A DNA stretch of 64,000 bases, taken from Paracoccus maritimus (GTDB lineage Bacteria; Pseudomonadota; Alphaproteobacteria; Rhodobacterales; Rhodobacteraceae). The notes beneath the pieces were generated by a model. It saw only the letters and a program-made list of their open reading frames with translations, had not been told where the DNA came from and did not search any database. The stretch's first letter is position 1; the number at the start of each line of letters is the position of its first letter. Below are positions 25,981-34,306 of the stretch, in pieces. The stretch spans positions 124,001 to 188,000 of the forward strand of contig NZ_JANAVZ010000007.1 in the NCBI RefSeq assembly GCF_025195095.1, given 5' to 3'. The position numbers and the translations under genes were made by a program.

Positions 25981-27168
25981 ATGTCCGCCCGCTTCTTCGC
26001 CGATCTGCAAAAGACGCTTGCCGGAATCGAGGCCGATGGCCTGATGAAGCGCGAGCGCATGATCACGTCGGCCCAACGCGCGGAAATCGCCGTGGGCGGG
26101 CGGGATGTCATCAATCTTTGCGCCAATAATTATCTGGGTCTGGCGGATCATCCGGACCTGATCCGCGCCGCCCGCGAAGTGATGGACGACAAGGGCTTCG
26201 GCATGGCCTCGGTCCGCTTTATCTGCGGCACGCAGGATTTGCACCGCACTCTTGAACAGAAGTTGGCGGCATTCCTGCAAAAGGATGACTCGATCCTCTT
26301 CGCGGCGTGTTTCGATGCGAATGGCGGGTTGTTCGAACCGCTTCTTGGGCCCGAGGATGCGATTGTGTCCGACAGTCTGAACCACGCCTCGATCATTGAT
26401 GGCATAAGGCTGTGCAAGGCACGGCGCTATCGCTATGCCAACAACGACATGAACGATCTTGAGGCGAAGCTGAAAGAGGCGCGTGACGGCGGGGCGCGGC
26501 ATGTGATGATCGCGACCGACGGCGTGTTCTCGATGGATGGCTATCTGGCGAACCTTCCTGAAATCACGCGGCTGGCCCGGACCTATGATGCAGTGGTGAT
26601 GGTGGACGATTGCCATGCCACCGGCTTCATGGGGCCGCGCGGTGCGGGGACGCCGGACCATTTCGGGGTCGAGGTGGATATTCTCAGCGGAACGCTGGGA
26701 AAGGCGCTTGGCGGGGCGATGGGGGGCTATATCGCCGGGCCGCAGCCGGTCATAGACCTGCTGCGCCAACGCGCGCGACCTTACCTGTTTTCCAATGCGC
26801 TGCCGCCTGCGATCGTTGCCGCAGGGCTGGAGGCGCTGCACCTGGTAGATCAGGGCGCTGCGTTGCGCCAGCAGCTGTTCGAGAATGCCGCGTATTGGCG
26901 CCAGGGTCTTGCCGATCTGGGCTTTGACCTGCTGCAGGGCGATCATCCGATCATTCCGGTGATGCTGGGCGAGGCGCCCTTGGCGCAAAAAATGGCCTCG
27001 GGCCTGTTCGAGAAGGGCGTCTATGTCTCGGGCTTCTTCTATCCGGTGGTTCCGCATGGCCAGGCACGCATTCGCACACAGATGAACGCGGCCCTGACCC
27101 GCGCGCAGCTTGATCGCGCCCTCGCCGCCTTCGCCGAAGTGGGCCGAGATCTGGGGGTGATCCGATGA
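25981..27168 (+). CDS. kbl: glycine C-acetyltransferase (2-amino-3-ketobutyrate CoA ligase)
   Basis: 395 residues, PLP-dependent alpha-oxoamine synthase, the usual length. Splits 2-amino-3-oxobutyrate with CoA into glycine and acetyl-CoA, the second step of threonine breakdown. Seen: the SFxxD-like [19 protein letters not shown], and the Schiff-base K241 in [17 protein letters not shown] is 6 nt before the ATG at 25981. The tdh gene follows with a four-base overlap. A candidate operator sits in the leader. Confidence 0.96.
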   Translation: MSARFFADLQKTLAGIEADGLMKRERMITSAQRAEIAVGGRDVINLCANNYLGLADHPDLIRAAREVMDDKGFGMASVRFICGTQDLHRTLEQKLAAFLQKDDSILFAACFDANGGLFEPLLGPEDAIVSDSLNHASIIDGIRLCKARRYRYANNDMNDLEAKLKEARDGGARHVMIATDGVFSMDGYLANLPEITRLARTYDAVVMVDDCHATGFMGPRGAGTPDHFGVEVDILSGTLGKALGGAMGGYIAGPQPVIDLLRQRARPYLFSNALPPAIVAAGLEALHLVDQGAALRQQLFENAAYWRQGLADLGFDLLQGDHPIIPVMLGEAPLAQKMASGLFEKGVYVSGFFYPVVPHGQARIRTQMNAALTRAQLDRALAAFAEVGRDLGVIR

Positions 27169-28211
27169 GCTTGCCGAACACCATGAAGGCGCTGCAGAAA
27201 TCCCGCCCCGAAGAGGGGCTGTGGATGGTGCAGGCGCCAGTGCCCGAGCTGGGCCCGGATGAGGTTCTGATCCGGATCAACGCCACCGGCATCTGCGGCA
27301 CGGACATCCATATCTGGAACTGGGACGACTGGGCCGCGGCCACGGTGCCGGTTCCGATGATCACCGGTCATGAGTTCGCCGGCGAGATCGTCGAGATCGG
27401 TCGCAACGTGACCGGTCTGCAGATCGGTCAGCGCTGTTCCGGTGAGGGGCATGTGGTCGGAACCGAAAGCCGGCAGAGCCGATCGGGCAAGTTCCATCTG
27501 GATCCCGGCACGCGCGGCATCGGGGTGAACGTGCAGGGGGCCTTTGCCGAATATCTGAAGCTGCCTGCCTTCAACGTGGTGCCGCTGCCGGACGACATTC
27601 CCGACGAGATCGGCGCGATCCTCGACCCGCTGGGAAACGCGGTTCACACAGCACTCAGCTTTGACCTTCTGGGCGAGGATGTGCTGATCACCGGGGCGGG
27701 GCCGATCGGCATCATGGCGGCCGCGGTGGCGCGCCACGCCGGTGCGCGGCATGTGGTGATCACCGACATCAACGCCGACCGACTGAAGCTGGCAGAGCAT
27801 GTCTGCCGGAACGTGCGCACGGTCGACGTGTCGCAGGAGGATCTGCGCGACGTGATCCGCGAGTTGGACATGAAGCAGGGCTTCGACGTGGGGCTGGAAA
27901 TGTCCGGCAGCCAGCAGGCGCTGGACCAGATGGTCGAAAGCCTGATCATGGGCGGCAAGATCGCGCTTCTGGGGATACCGCCGGGAAAGTCCCCGGTGGA
28001 CTGGTCGCGCATCGTGTTCAAGGCGATCACCATCAAGGGTGTTTACGGGCGCGAAATGTTCGAGACCTGGTACAAGATGATCGCCATGTTGCAGAACGGG
28101 CTGGATGTCAGCCGGGTGATCACGCACCGCATGTCGGTAGACGATTTCCGCGACGGCTTTGCGGCGATGAAGTCCGGCCAGTCCGGCAAGGTGGTCCTGA
28201 ACTGGCGCTAG
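27165..28211 (+). CDS. tdh: L-threonine 3-dehydrogenase (medium-chain, lacking structural zinc site)
   Basis: 348 residues; oxidises threonine to 2-amino-3-oxobutyrate with NAD+, feeding Kbl. Catalytic zinc ligands C44, H69 and E70 are present, as is the NAD motif [11 protein letters not shown] and the Tdh-specific [10 protein letters not shown] and [12 protein letters not shown]. In E. coli Tdh the structural zinc is held by four cysteines (CGHCRNC...C); here that region (about 97-113, [18 protein letters not shown]) has none. The enzyme should therefore fold without the lobe zinc. Coupled to kbl by ATGA. Confidence 0.93.
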   Translation: MSLPNTMKALQKSRPEEGLWMVQAPVPELGPDEVLIRINATGICGTDIHIWNWDDWAAATVPVPMITGHEFAGEIVEIGRNVTGLQIGQRCSGEGHVVGTESRQSRSGKFHLDPGTRGIGVNVQGAFAEYLKLPAFNVVPLPDDIPDEIGAILDPLGNAVHTALSFDLLGEDVLITGAGPIGIMAAAVARHAGARHVVITDINADRLKLAEHVCRNVRTVDVSQEDLRDVIRELDMKQGFDVGLEMSGSQQALDQMVESLIMGGKIALLGIPPGKSPVDWSRIVFKAITIKGVYGREMFETWYKMIAMLQNGLDVSRVITHRMSVDDFRDGFAAMKSGQSGKVVLNWR

Positions 28212-28243
28212 GCGGCACGACAGCCTTATCCGAACGCGTTGCG

Positions 28244-28265
28244 GCGCGGGGCTCGTGTCCCGCGC
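28244..28265. terminator. convergent hairpin between tdh and lrp-type gene
   Basis: GCGCGGG / CCCGCGC stem (extendable by a G-T pair) with an 8-nt loop, placed in the 76-bp gap between two converging genes. No T tract; may act in both directions with help of Rho. Confidence 0.4.
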
Positions 28266-28287
28266 GGCCGCCGGTTGCCATACGTCC

Positions 28288-28752
28288 TTATCGCAACGGG
28301 ATCGGGCGCTGTTCCTCGATCGCTTCCATTGCGAAATACGAGGTCACCGTTTCCAGCTCTATATCCGCGATCAGCCGTTTGTAGACGTCGTCATAGCCTG
28401 CCATGTCCCTGACGATGATCTTCAGCAGATAATCGTACTCGCCCCCGATGCGGAAAAAGTCGATCACCTCGGGGATTGCCGAGACATGGACGCGGAACTT
28501 TCTCAGCCAGTCTGCCGAATGATGTCGTGTCTTGATCAGCGAGAATACGACAAAGCCGCCGCCCAGGCTGTTTCGATCGATCACCACGGTGCGGTTGCGG
28601 ATCGCGCCCGAGGCTTCCAACGCCTTCAGCCTGCGCCAGCAGGCGTTCTGCGACAACCCCACCTTCTCGGCAAGCGCGCGCTGGGGCAGGCCTGCGTCAC
28701 GCTGAAGTTCCTCGAGGATGCGAAAATCAAAATGATCCAGTTTATGTGTCAT
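28288..28752 (-). CDS. Lrp/AsnC family transcriptional regulator
   Basis: 154 residues. N-terminal winged helix-turn-helix (DFRILEELQRDAGLPQRALAEKVGLSQNACWRRL) and a C-terminal RAM ligand domain from about 70 (VIDFFRIGGEYDYLLKIIVRDM). Typical length. Lrp-like proteins respond to amino acids and usually control the divergent gene, here the class V PLP enzyme 102 bp away. An ATAT inverted repeat overlaps its own start. Confidence 0.93.
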   Translation of the reverse strand: MTHKLDHFDFRILEELQRDAGLPQRALAEKVGLSQNACWRRLKALEASGAIRNRTVVIDRNSLGGGFVVFSLIKTRHHSADWLRKFRVHVSAIPEVIDFFRIGGEYDYLLKIIVRDMAGYDDVYKRLIADIELETVTSYFAMEAIEEQRPIPLR

Positions 28753-28766
28753 ATACCGATCATATG
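28750..28766. promoter_or_regulatory. possible Lrp-type operator in divergent promoter region
   Basis: CATAT, 7 bp, ATATG, overlapping the start codon of the lrp-type gene and followed by an A-rich stretch (28771-28782). Symmetric AT-rich sites of this size are usual for Lrp/AsnC autoregulation. Weak on its own. Confidence 0.3.
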
Positions 28767-28854
28767 ACCCAAAAAATTAAAATCAACGGCAATGAACTGT
28801 GAAGTTTTTTCCAAATATTGCGTCATACTCGAACCATTGGAACCAGGGGATGAC

Positions 28855-30315
28855 ATGACTGCGCTCGACGACTTCAAGGCCGCGCTGAAAGGCGCCGACG
28901 TTCACGACCGGATCCGCGAGGGGCTGATCGGCGAGAATGTGCAGATCGACGGGCCGTTCGGGTCTAAGCCACTGATCTATGCCGATTATGTCGCATCGGG
29001 TCGCGCGCTGACCCAGGTCGAGGATTTCATCCGCGAACGGGTGCTGCCCTATTATGCCAACACGCATACACAGGCGTCGTTCTGCGGCGAGTACATGACC
29101 AAGTTGCGCGAGGCCGCGCGGGCCGAAATCGCCCGCCTGACCGGCGCGGGCGCGGGAATGAGCGTGGTGTTCACCGGCTCGGGCTCTACCGCCGGGATCA
29201 ACCGCATCGTCGGGCTGCTGGACTTGGCGCGGCTGGTGCGGGAAGGGCAGCGTGTCGTGGTTCTGACCGGCCCCTACGAGCACCATTCCAACATCCTGCC
29301 CTGGCGAGAAACCGGTGCTGAGGTGATCGAAATCGACGAGGCGCCCGGCGGCGGTGTGGATATGGCCGCGCTAGAGCGCAGCTTGCAGGCGGCGCAGGGC
29401 GCGGCGCGGATTGTCGGCACCTTCTCGGCCGCATCGAACGTGACCGGCATCCTGACCGATGCCGACGCGGTGACGCGCGTTCTGCGCGCCAACGGCGCGC
29501 TGGCGATCTGGGATTACGGCTGTGCCGGCCCCTATTGCGAAATGGACATGATGGCCGGAACTGATGTGCAGAAGGATGCCATCGTGTTTTCGGTTCACAA
29601 GTTTCCCGGTGGCCCCGGTTCCAGTGGTGTCGCCGTGATCCGAGACGATATCGCGCATCGCGCAACGCCGACCCTTCCCGGCGGCGGCACGGTCAGTTTC
29701 GTATCGCCCTGGGGGCATGTGTATTCCGACAGCCTGTCGGCACGGGAAGAGGGTGGCACCCCGAACGTGACCGGCGATATCCGCGCCGCGCTGGCGATGC
29801 TGGTCAAGGAAGCCCTGGGCCAGGACTGGCTGAATGCCCGGCAGGCGGAACTGCGGGCGCGGGCGCTGAAGGTCTGGGGAGAAAATGACCGGATCGAGTT
29901 GCTGGGCTTGCCGGATGCCGAGGCTTTGCCGATCTTCTCGTTTCGGGTGCGGGATGGACATGGCGGGCTGGTGCATCACCAGTTCTTCACACGTCTTCTC
30001 AGCGATCTGACGGGCGTGCAAGCCCGCGGCGGTTGCGCCTGTGCAGGTCCTTACGGGCATCGACTGCTGGGCTTGGGACGCGCCGAATCCGACGCGACCA
30101 TCGCCGCGCTGGAACAGGGCAGGGAAACCGCCAAACCCGGCTGGGTGCGGTTGAATCTTTCCGCACTGATGAGCGACAAGAAGGCAGATTTGATCATCGG
30201 GGCGGTGGACAACCTGGCAAGGATCGCCCCAGACTATGCAGTTCAGTATCGCGTCGATACCAGTACGGCCCGGTTCAACGCGGAAGGTTCTTCCAAGGAT
30301 ACGCTTGCTTCATGA
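28855..30315 (+). CDS. class V aminotransferase-fold PLP enzyme (cysteine desulfurase-like)
   Basis: 486 residues from the ATG at 28855 (AGGGGA five bases upstream). Fold type I: GSGSTAGINRIVG (109-120), TGPYEHHSNILPWRE with the SufS-like His pair, DYGCAGPY at 220-227, and the PLP lysine K249 in FSVHKFPGGPG. Near residue 395 GGCACAGPYGHR carries cysteines where cysteine desulfurases have their catalytic one, but the spacing differs. About 80 residues longer than SufS, with a C-terminal extension. True substrate unknown; could be a lyase or desulfurase of an amino-acid derivative. First gene of the 28855-34225 run; overlaps the MFS gene by ATGA. Confidence 0.8.
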   Translation: MTALDDFKAALKGADVHDRIREGLIGENVQIDGPFGSKPLIYADYVASGRALTQVEDFIRERVLPYYANTHTQASFCGEYMTKLREAARAEIARLTGAGAGMSVVFTGSGSTAGINRIVGLLDLARLVREGQRVVVLTGPYEHHSNILPWRETGAEVIEIDEAPGGGVDMAALERSLQAAQGAARIVGTFSAASNVTGILTDADAVTRVLRANGALAIWDYGCAGPYCEMDMMAGTDVQKDAIVFSVHKFPGGPGSSGVAVIRDDIAHRATPTLPGGGTVSFVSPWGHVYSDSLSAREEGGTPNVTGDIRAALAMLVKEALGQDWLNARQAELRARALKVWGENDRIELLGLPDAEALPIFSFRVRDGHGGLVHHQFFTRLLSDLTGVQARGGCACAGPYGHRLLGLGRAESDATIAALEQGRETAKPGWVRLNLSALMSDKKADLIIGAVDNLARIAPDYAVQYRVDTSTARFNAEGSSKDTLAS

Positions 30316-31658
30316 CCGACGCCCGGATCAGCCCTGTTGCCAATCCCGCCTTCCGCACGCTGTTTGTCGGACAGGTCTTTTCGCTGCTGGCGATCGGCCT
30401 GATGACCGTGGCGATGTCGCTGGCGGCGTACCGGATCGGCGGAACTGCGGCCGCCGGACAGATTCTGGGCTTTCTTCTGGCGGTGAAGATGGTTGCGTAT
30501 GTCGGCATCGCGCCGCTGGCAGCCGCGCTGTTTGCCGGTCGCAGTCGCAAGCGGGTGATGGTGGGGCTGGACGTTGCACGGATGCTGCTGCTGCTGCCGA
30601 TGGCCTTTGCCTCTCAGACCTGGCAGATCGCCGCGCTGGCGCTGGTCTTCTTTGCCGTGTCGTCGGGTTTCACGCCGATCTTCCAGTCGGTGATCCCCGA
30701 TGTGCTGTCCGATGAACGTGTTTACAGCCGGGCACTGGTCTGGTCGCGCATCGCCTATACGCTGGAATCGGTCCTGTCGCCGGTGCTTGCCGCCATGGTG
30801 TTGCAGGTCTTGGCAGGCAAGTATCTGTTCTGGGTCGCCGCGCTGGCTTTCATAGGCTCGATCGCCGCGCTTGTTATCACTCGTTTTCCGCCCGAGGGAA
30901 GCGATGGCCGCACGGGATCATTCGTGTCACGGGCGTTTAGGGGGCTGTCCATCTATCGACGCACGCCGCGCCTGCGCGGGCTTTTCCTCCTCAATTTCGC
31001 GCTGTCGCTCAGCATGGCCTGGGTGCTGGTCAATTCGGTGGTGCTGGCGGGGGCGCGTCTGGGCGATGCGGAAACGCATTTTCCCATCCTGATGGCTTTC
31101 TACGGCCTGGGTGCCGCGATGGGCGCGGTGCTGGTCCCTCGTCTGGTCGAAGCGCAGGATGATCGCCGCGTGATGGCGTCGGGGGCTGTGCTGCACGCGG
31201 TGCTGGGCTTGGTCATCGCGCTGCCGTTGGGCTATGCGGGGTACATGGCGCTTTGGCTTGGCTTCGGGCTGGCCGCGTCGCTGGTGCTGACGCCGGGCGG
31301 GTTGGTGATCGCACGATCTGCCACGGCGAAGGACCGTCCGGCGGTTTTCGCGGCGCAGTTCTCGCTGTCGCATGCGGGCTGGCTGCTGGCCTATCCCCTG
31401 GCCGGAGAGTTGGGGGCCCGTGCCGGTCTGGAGCCGGCGTTGCTGATCCTGTCGGGGATGACCGTCGGTGTGGCAGCCTTGGGGCTGCGGATCTGGCCCG
31501 CGACCGATCCACTGACCCGCGAACATGATCACCCGGAACTGGCCCGCGATCATCCGCATCTGCGTCACACCCCGGCGCAGGGGCCGCGCCACCGGCATTC
31601 CCATGCCTTTTTCATCGATGACCTCCACCCGGACTGGTCGGCCAGCAGGCCGGCCTGA
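30312..31658 (+). CDS. MFS transporter with histidine-rich tail
   Basis: 448 residues with about 12 membrane helices; the start overlaps the preceding stop. Loop 2-3 carries the reduced motif FAGRSRKRVMVGLD. The last 45 residues are soluble and rich in His (EHDHPELARDHPHLRH ... HRHSHAFFIDDLHPDW). Similar tails occur on NreB-like nickel exporters, but also on other MFS efflux proteins, so metal transport is only one option. In this operon it may export a toxic intermediate. No substrate can be assigned. Confidence 0.85.
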   Translation: MTDARISPVANPAFRTLFVGQVFSLLAIGLMTVAMSLAAYRIGGTAAAGQILGFLLAVKMVAYVGIAPLAAALFAGRSRKRVMVGLDVARMLLLLPMAFASQTWQIAALALVFFAVSSGFTPIFQSVIPDVLSDERVYSRALVWSRIAYTLESVLSPVLAAMVLQVLAGKYLFWVAALAFIGSIAALVITRFPPEGSDGRTGSFVSRAFRGLSIYRRTPRLRGLFLLNFALSLSMAWVLVNSVVLAGARLGDAETHFPILMAFYGLGAAMGAVLVPRLVEAQDDRRVMASGAVLHAVLGLVIALPLGYAGYMALWLGFGLAASLVLTPGGLVIARSATAKDRPAVFAAQFSLSHAGWLLAYPLAGELGARAGLEPALLILSGMTVGVAALGLRIWPATDPLTREHDHPELARDHPHLRHTPAQGPRHRHSHAFFIDDLHPDWSASRPA

Positions 31659-31698
31659 GCGTGAAGTGACCGCACCCCAAAGTTACAGGAATGACGAC

Positions 31699-33165
31699 AT
31701 GATACAGGAAACCGCTTCTCCGATCGACGGCCAGGGACTGCCCGTTCTGGAGGCGCGGCTGCGCGAGGATCTGAAGTTCCTTTGCTGGCCGGGCAAGGAC
31801 TGGGTGCCCGCACGCGAAGGCGTCCACGACGTGGTCATCATCGGTGGTGGCATGTGTGGCATGGTGGCCTGGCTGGCGCTGAAGACCGGCGGCATCCACA
31901 ACATGCGTGTGCTGGATCGCAGTCCCGAGGGGCTGGAAGGTCCCTGGCTAACCTATGCACGGATGGAGACTCTTCGCTCTCCGAAAGAGCTGACCGGCCC
32001 GGCCTACGGCCACGGTGCGCTAAGCTTTCAGGCGTGGTATCGCGCACAGTTCGGCACCGAGAAATGGGGGCAGCTGGACAAGATCCCGCGGCCGATGTGG
32101 ATGCAGTACCTGAAATGGTACCGCAAGGTTCTTGAGATACCCACCGAGAACGGGGTGTCCGTCGATCTGGTCAAGCCCGAGGGCGATCTGCTGCGGCTGC
32201 ATCTGTCGGGCGCGCCAGAGGCGTCGATCCTGACACGCAAGCTGGTCTTCGCCACCGGGCGCGATGGGACCGGCCAGCCGAACATCCCGGGTTTCGTGCG
32301 AGACCTTGACCGGAAATACTGGGCGCACAGCGCGGATGATATCGACTTCGACACGCTGAGGGGGAAGCGCGTTGCGGTTGTCGGCGTCGGGGCCTCGGCC
32401 GTGGACAATGCCGCCGAGGCGCTGGAACATGGTGCCGCCGAGGTCCGCCACCTGATCCGCCGCAAGGAAATGCCCACCGTCAACAAGATGATGGGGATCG
32501 GTTCCTTCGGCTTCACTGCCGGTTATGCCATCCTGCCTGATGAATGGCGCTGGCGCTTCATGCAGTATTCCTTTGCCACCCAGACGCCGCCGCCGCACGG
32601 TTCTACCAAGCGGGTCAGCCGTCATCGCAACGCCTATTTCCACTTTGGCAAGGCGGTCGCGACGACGGTCGAGAGAAATGGCGCGGTCACCGTGGGCTTC
32701 GCGGACGGGACGTCCTACGAGGCCGATTTCGTGATCCTCGGCACGGGGTTTACCATCGACCCGCTGTCGCGGACCGAGTTTGGAGAGGCGGCGGGCGACA
32801 TCCTGCTTTGGCAGGACGTCTATACACCGCCGAAGGACGAACAATCCCGAGATCTGGGCCGGTTTCCCTACCTGAACGACGATTTCACGTTCCGCGAGAA
32901 AGAGCCGGGGCAGGCGCCTTGGCTGTCCAATGTTTATTGCTTCAACTATGGCGCTTCGGCCAGCCTTGGGAAGGTCAGCGGTGACATCCCCGGGATCTCG
33001 GAGGGGGCAGGCTGGATGGCCCGCGCGCTGGCGGGAAAGCTGTATGCCGAGGACGTTCAGCAGCATTGGCAGGCGATGATGGCCTATGACAAACCCGAGC
33101 TGGACGGCAGCGAGTGGGTGCCGTCCCAGCTTTCCAGTGCAGAACAGAAGGGGGAAGTGGCGTGA
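31699..33165 (+). CDS. flavin-containing monooxygenase-like FAD/NAD(P)-binding protein
   Basis: 488 residues; ACAGGA 8 nt before the ATG at 31699. FAD motif VVIIGGGMCGM (45-55) and a second Rossmann motif VVGVGASAVDNAAE (227-240) for NADPH; ATGR and LGTGFTID close the nucleotide sites. This is the layout of class B/N-hydroxylating monooxygenases (FMO, SidA-like). The product may hydroxylate an amine or do a Baeyer-Villiger step. It is followed without gap by two CMD-family genes, suggesting they process its product. Confidence 0.82.
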   Translation: MIQETASPIDGQGLPVLEARLREDLKFLCWPGKDWVPAREGVHDVVIIGGGMCGMVAWLALKTGGIHNMRVLDRSPEGLEGPWLTYARMETLRSPKELTGPAYGHGALSFQAWYRAQFGTEKWGQLDKIPRPMWMQYLKWYRKVLEIPTENGVSVDLVKPEGDLLRLHLSGAPEASILTRKLVFATGRDGTGQPNIPGFVRDLDRKYWAHSADDIDFDTLRGKRVAVVGVGASAVDNAAEALEHGAAEVRHLIRRKEMPTVNKMMGIGSFGFTAGYAILPDEWRWRFMQYSFATQTPPPHGSTKRVSRHRNAYFHFGKAVATTVERNGAVTVGFADGTSYEADFVILGTGFTIDPLSRTEFGEAAGDILLWQDVYTPPKDEQSRDLGRFPYLNDDFTFREKEPGQAPWLSNVYCFNYGASASLGKVSGDIPGISEGAGWMARALAGKLYAEDVQQHWQAMMAYDKPELDGSEWVPSQLSSAEQKGEVA

Positions 33166-33638
33166 TGGCGATGGAAACAACCGCATTGACGGGCGCGGGG
33201 CTGACCGGCGCGCCCGGAACAGCCGTCGAGGGGCGCGCGAATATCTTCGAGATGACCCAGGCTGCCGAAGAAGCTGTGCTGCGGCCGAAAGATTGCGGGG
33301 CGTGGTCGCACGAATTGCGTGCGGCGCTGGCGGCACGGATCGCGGTGCAGAACGATGAACACGAGCTGGCCGAGCGATATGCCACCGGCGCGGGCAGTTT
33401 CGCGCCCTTGGCCGAACCGTCGCAGGACGGATCCGCCGAGGGGCTTGCGGCCGTGCTGGCATTCATGGACAAGGTTGCAACCGATACGCGCAACGTCGCA
33501 TCGCCTGACATCGCGGGCTTGCAGGCGGCAGGGATCTTGGACGCAGATATCGTGCGCCTCTGCGAACTTAACGCATTCCTGGCCTACCAGTTGCGGGTGG
33601 TTGCCGGTCTGCGCCTGATGAAAGGGGTCTTCGCATGA
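33165..33638 (+). CDS. CMD domain protein, Avi_7170 family
   Basis: 157 residues, helical. Start at 33165 shares its A with the stop of the monooxygenase gene (TGATG). The sequence pattern (ALAARIAVQNDEHELAERY in the middle, LNAFLAYQLRVVAGLRLM at the end) fits the Avi_7170 family (TIGR04029 as remembered), which nearly always accompanies the Avi_7169-type protein encoded next. No catalytic cysteines are visible. Function unknown; the pair is thought to form a complex related to alkylhydroperoxidases. Confidence 0.72.
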   Translation: MAMETTALTGAGLTGAPGTAVEGRANIFEMTQAAEEAVLRPKDCGAWSHELRAALAARIAVQNDEHELAERYATGAGSFAPLAEPSQDGSAEGLAAVLAFMDKVATDTRNVASPDIAGLQAAGILDADIVRLCELNAFLAYQLRVVAGLRLMKGVFA

Positions 33639-34225
33639 CCAAGGTGATCACGAAGTTCACCCGCAACGTGCCGCATTGGCAACCGCGCGTGAAGCCCGTT
33701 GACCTGAAGGAGGCCAGCGACGAGCAGCTTGACGCACTGAAGGTCACCCCGTCGAACACCAAGGTGTCGGAATATGTCCTGACGCTGGCGCATGACGTTG
33801 AAAGTCTGAAGGTCCGATCACCTCTGTTCAACGCAATCATGTATGACAAGGGCGGGATGAGCCGGGCCGAGCGTGAACTGGGTGCGCTTGCGGCGTCGAT
33901 GGTCAATCACTGCATCTACTGCGCCGCGGTGCACGCTGCGCGGCATGCGCAGCTGGAAAAATCCACGGACGTGACCGACAGGCTGTTCCGGGACGGTGCC
34001 GATGCCGATTTGGGGCCGCGTGATCGGGCGATCTTCGATTTTGCCGTAGCGTTGTCCAGGACGCCGTCTCAGGCCGGTCCGGCAGAGGTGGCTGCCCTGA
34101 AAGATGCGGGTCTGGATGAGGCCGAAGTTCTGGACCTTATCCTGTCGGCATCGCTGTTTGGCTGGGCCAATCGGTTGATGCATGTTCTGGGCGATCCGGT
34201 GCGGCTGCCGGAAACCGCTTCTTAA
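33635..34225 (+). CDS. alkylhydroperoxidase domain protein, Avi_7169 family
   Basis: 196 residues, AhpD-like fold. Redox motif C93-I-Y-C96 followed by H100 (NHCIYCAAVHAARHA) is intact, so peroxidase or thiol-redox activity is feasible. Preceding FNAIMYDKGGMSRAERELGA is the family landmark. Overlaps the Avi_7170-type gene by ATGA. Last gene of the monooxygenase sub-operon. In known genomes the pair sits with flavin oxidoreductases and transporters, as here, but has no proven substrate. Confidence 0.85.
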   Translation: MTKVITKFTRNVPHWQPRVKPVDLKEASDEQLDALKVTPSNTKVSEYVLTLAHDVESLKVRSPLFNAIMYDKGGMSRAERELGALAASMVNHCIYCAAVHAARHAQLEKSTDVTDRLFRDGADADLGPRDRAIFDFAVALSRTPSQAGPAEVAALKDAGLDEAEVLDLILSASLFGWANRLMHVLGDPVRLPETAS

Positions 34226-34238
34226 AAAATCTACTATA

Positions 34239-34254
34239 ACGGAAATTATTCTGT
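34239..34254 (-). promoter_or_regulatory. candidate operator upstream of the octopine/nopaline dehydrogenase gene
   Basis: ACGGAAATTATTCTGT on the plus strand, matching 13 of 16 bases to the reverse complement of the kbl site at 25927-25942; arms ACGGAA / TTCTGT pair at 5 of 6. It overlaps a possible -10 TATAAC (34235-34240) and precedes CATAAT (34255-34260), 53 bp before the GTG start at 34307. Confidence 0.5.
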
Positions 34255-34306
34255 CATAATATCATCTGAACGATGAGACAGTGATAGGGCGAATCAGGGA
34301 GACGAC

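Noticed and set aside
28785..28800. Possible third copy of the kbl/odh operator (AACGGCAATGAACTGT) before the class V PLP gene
   Set aside because: Only the left half resembles the motif; too weak to count without a matrix search.
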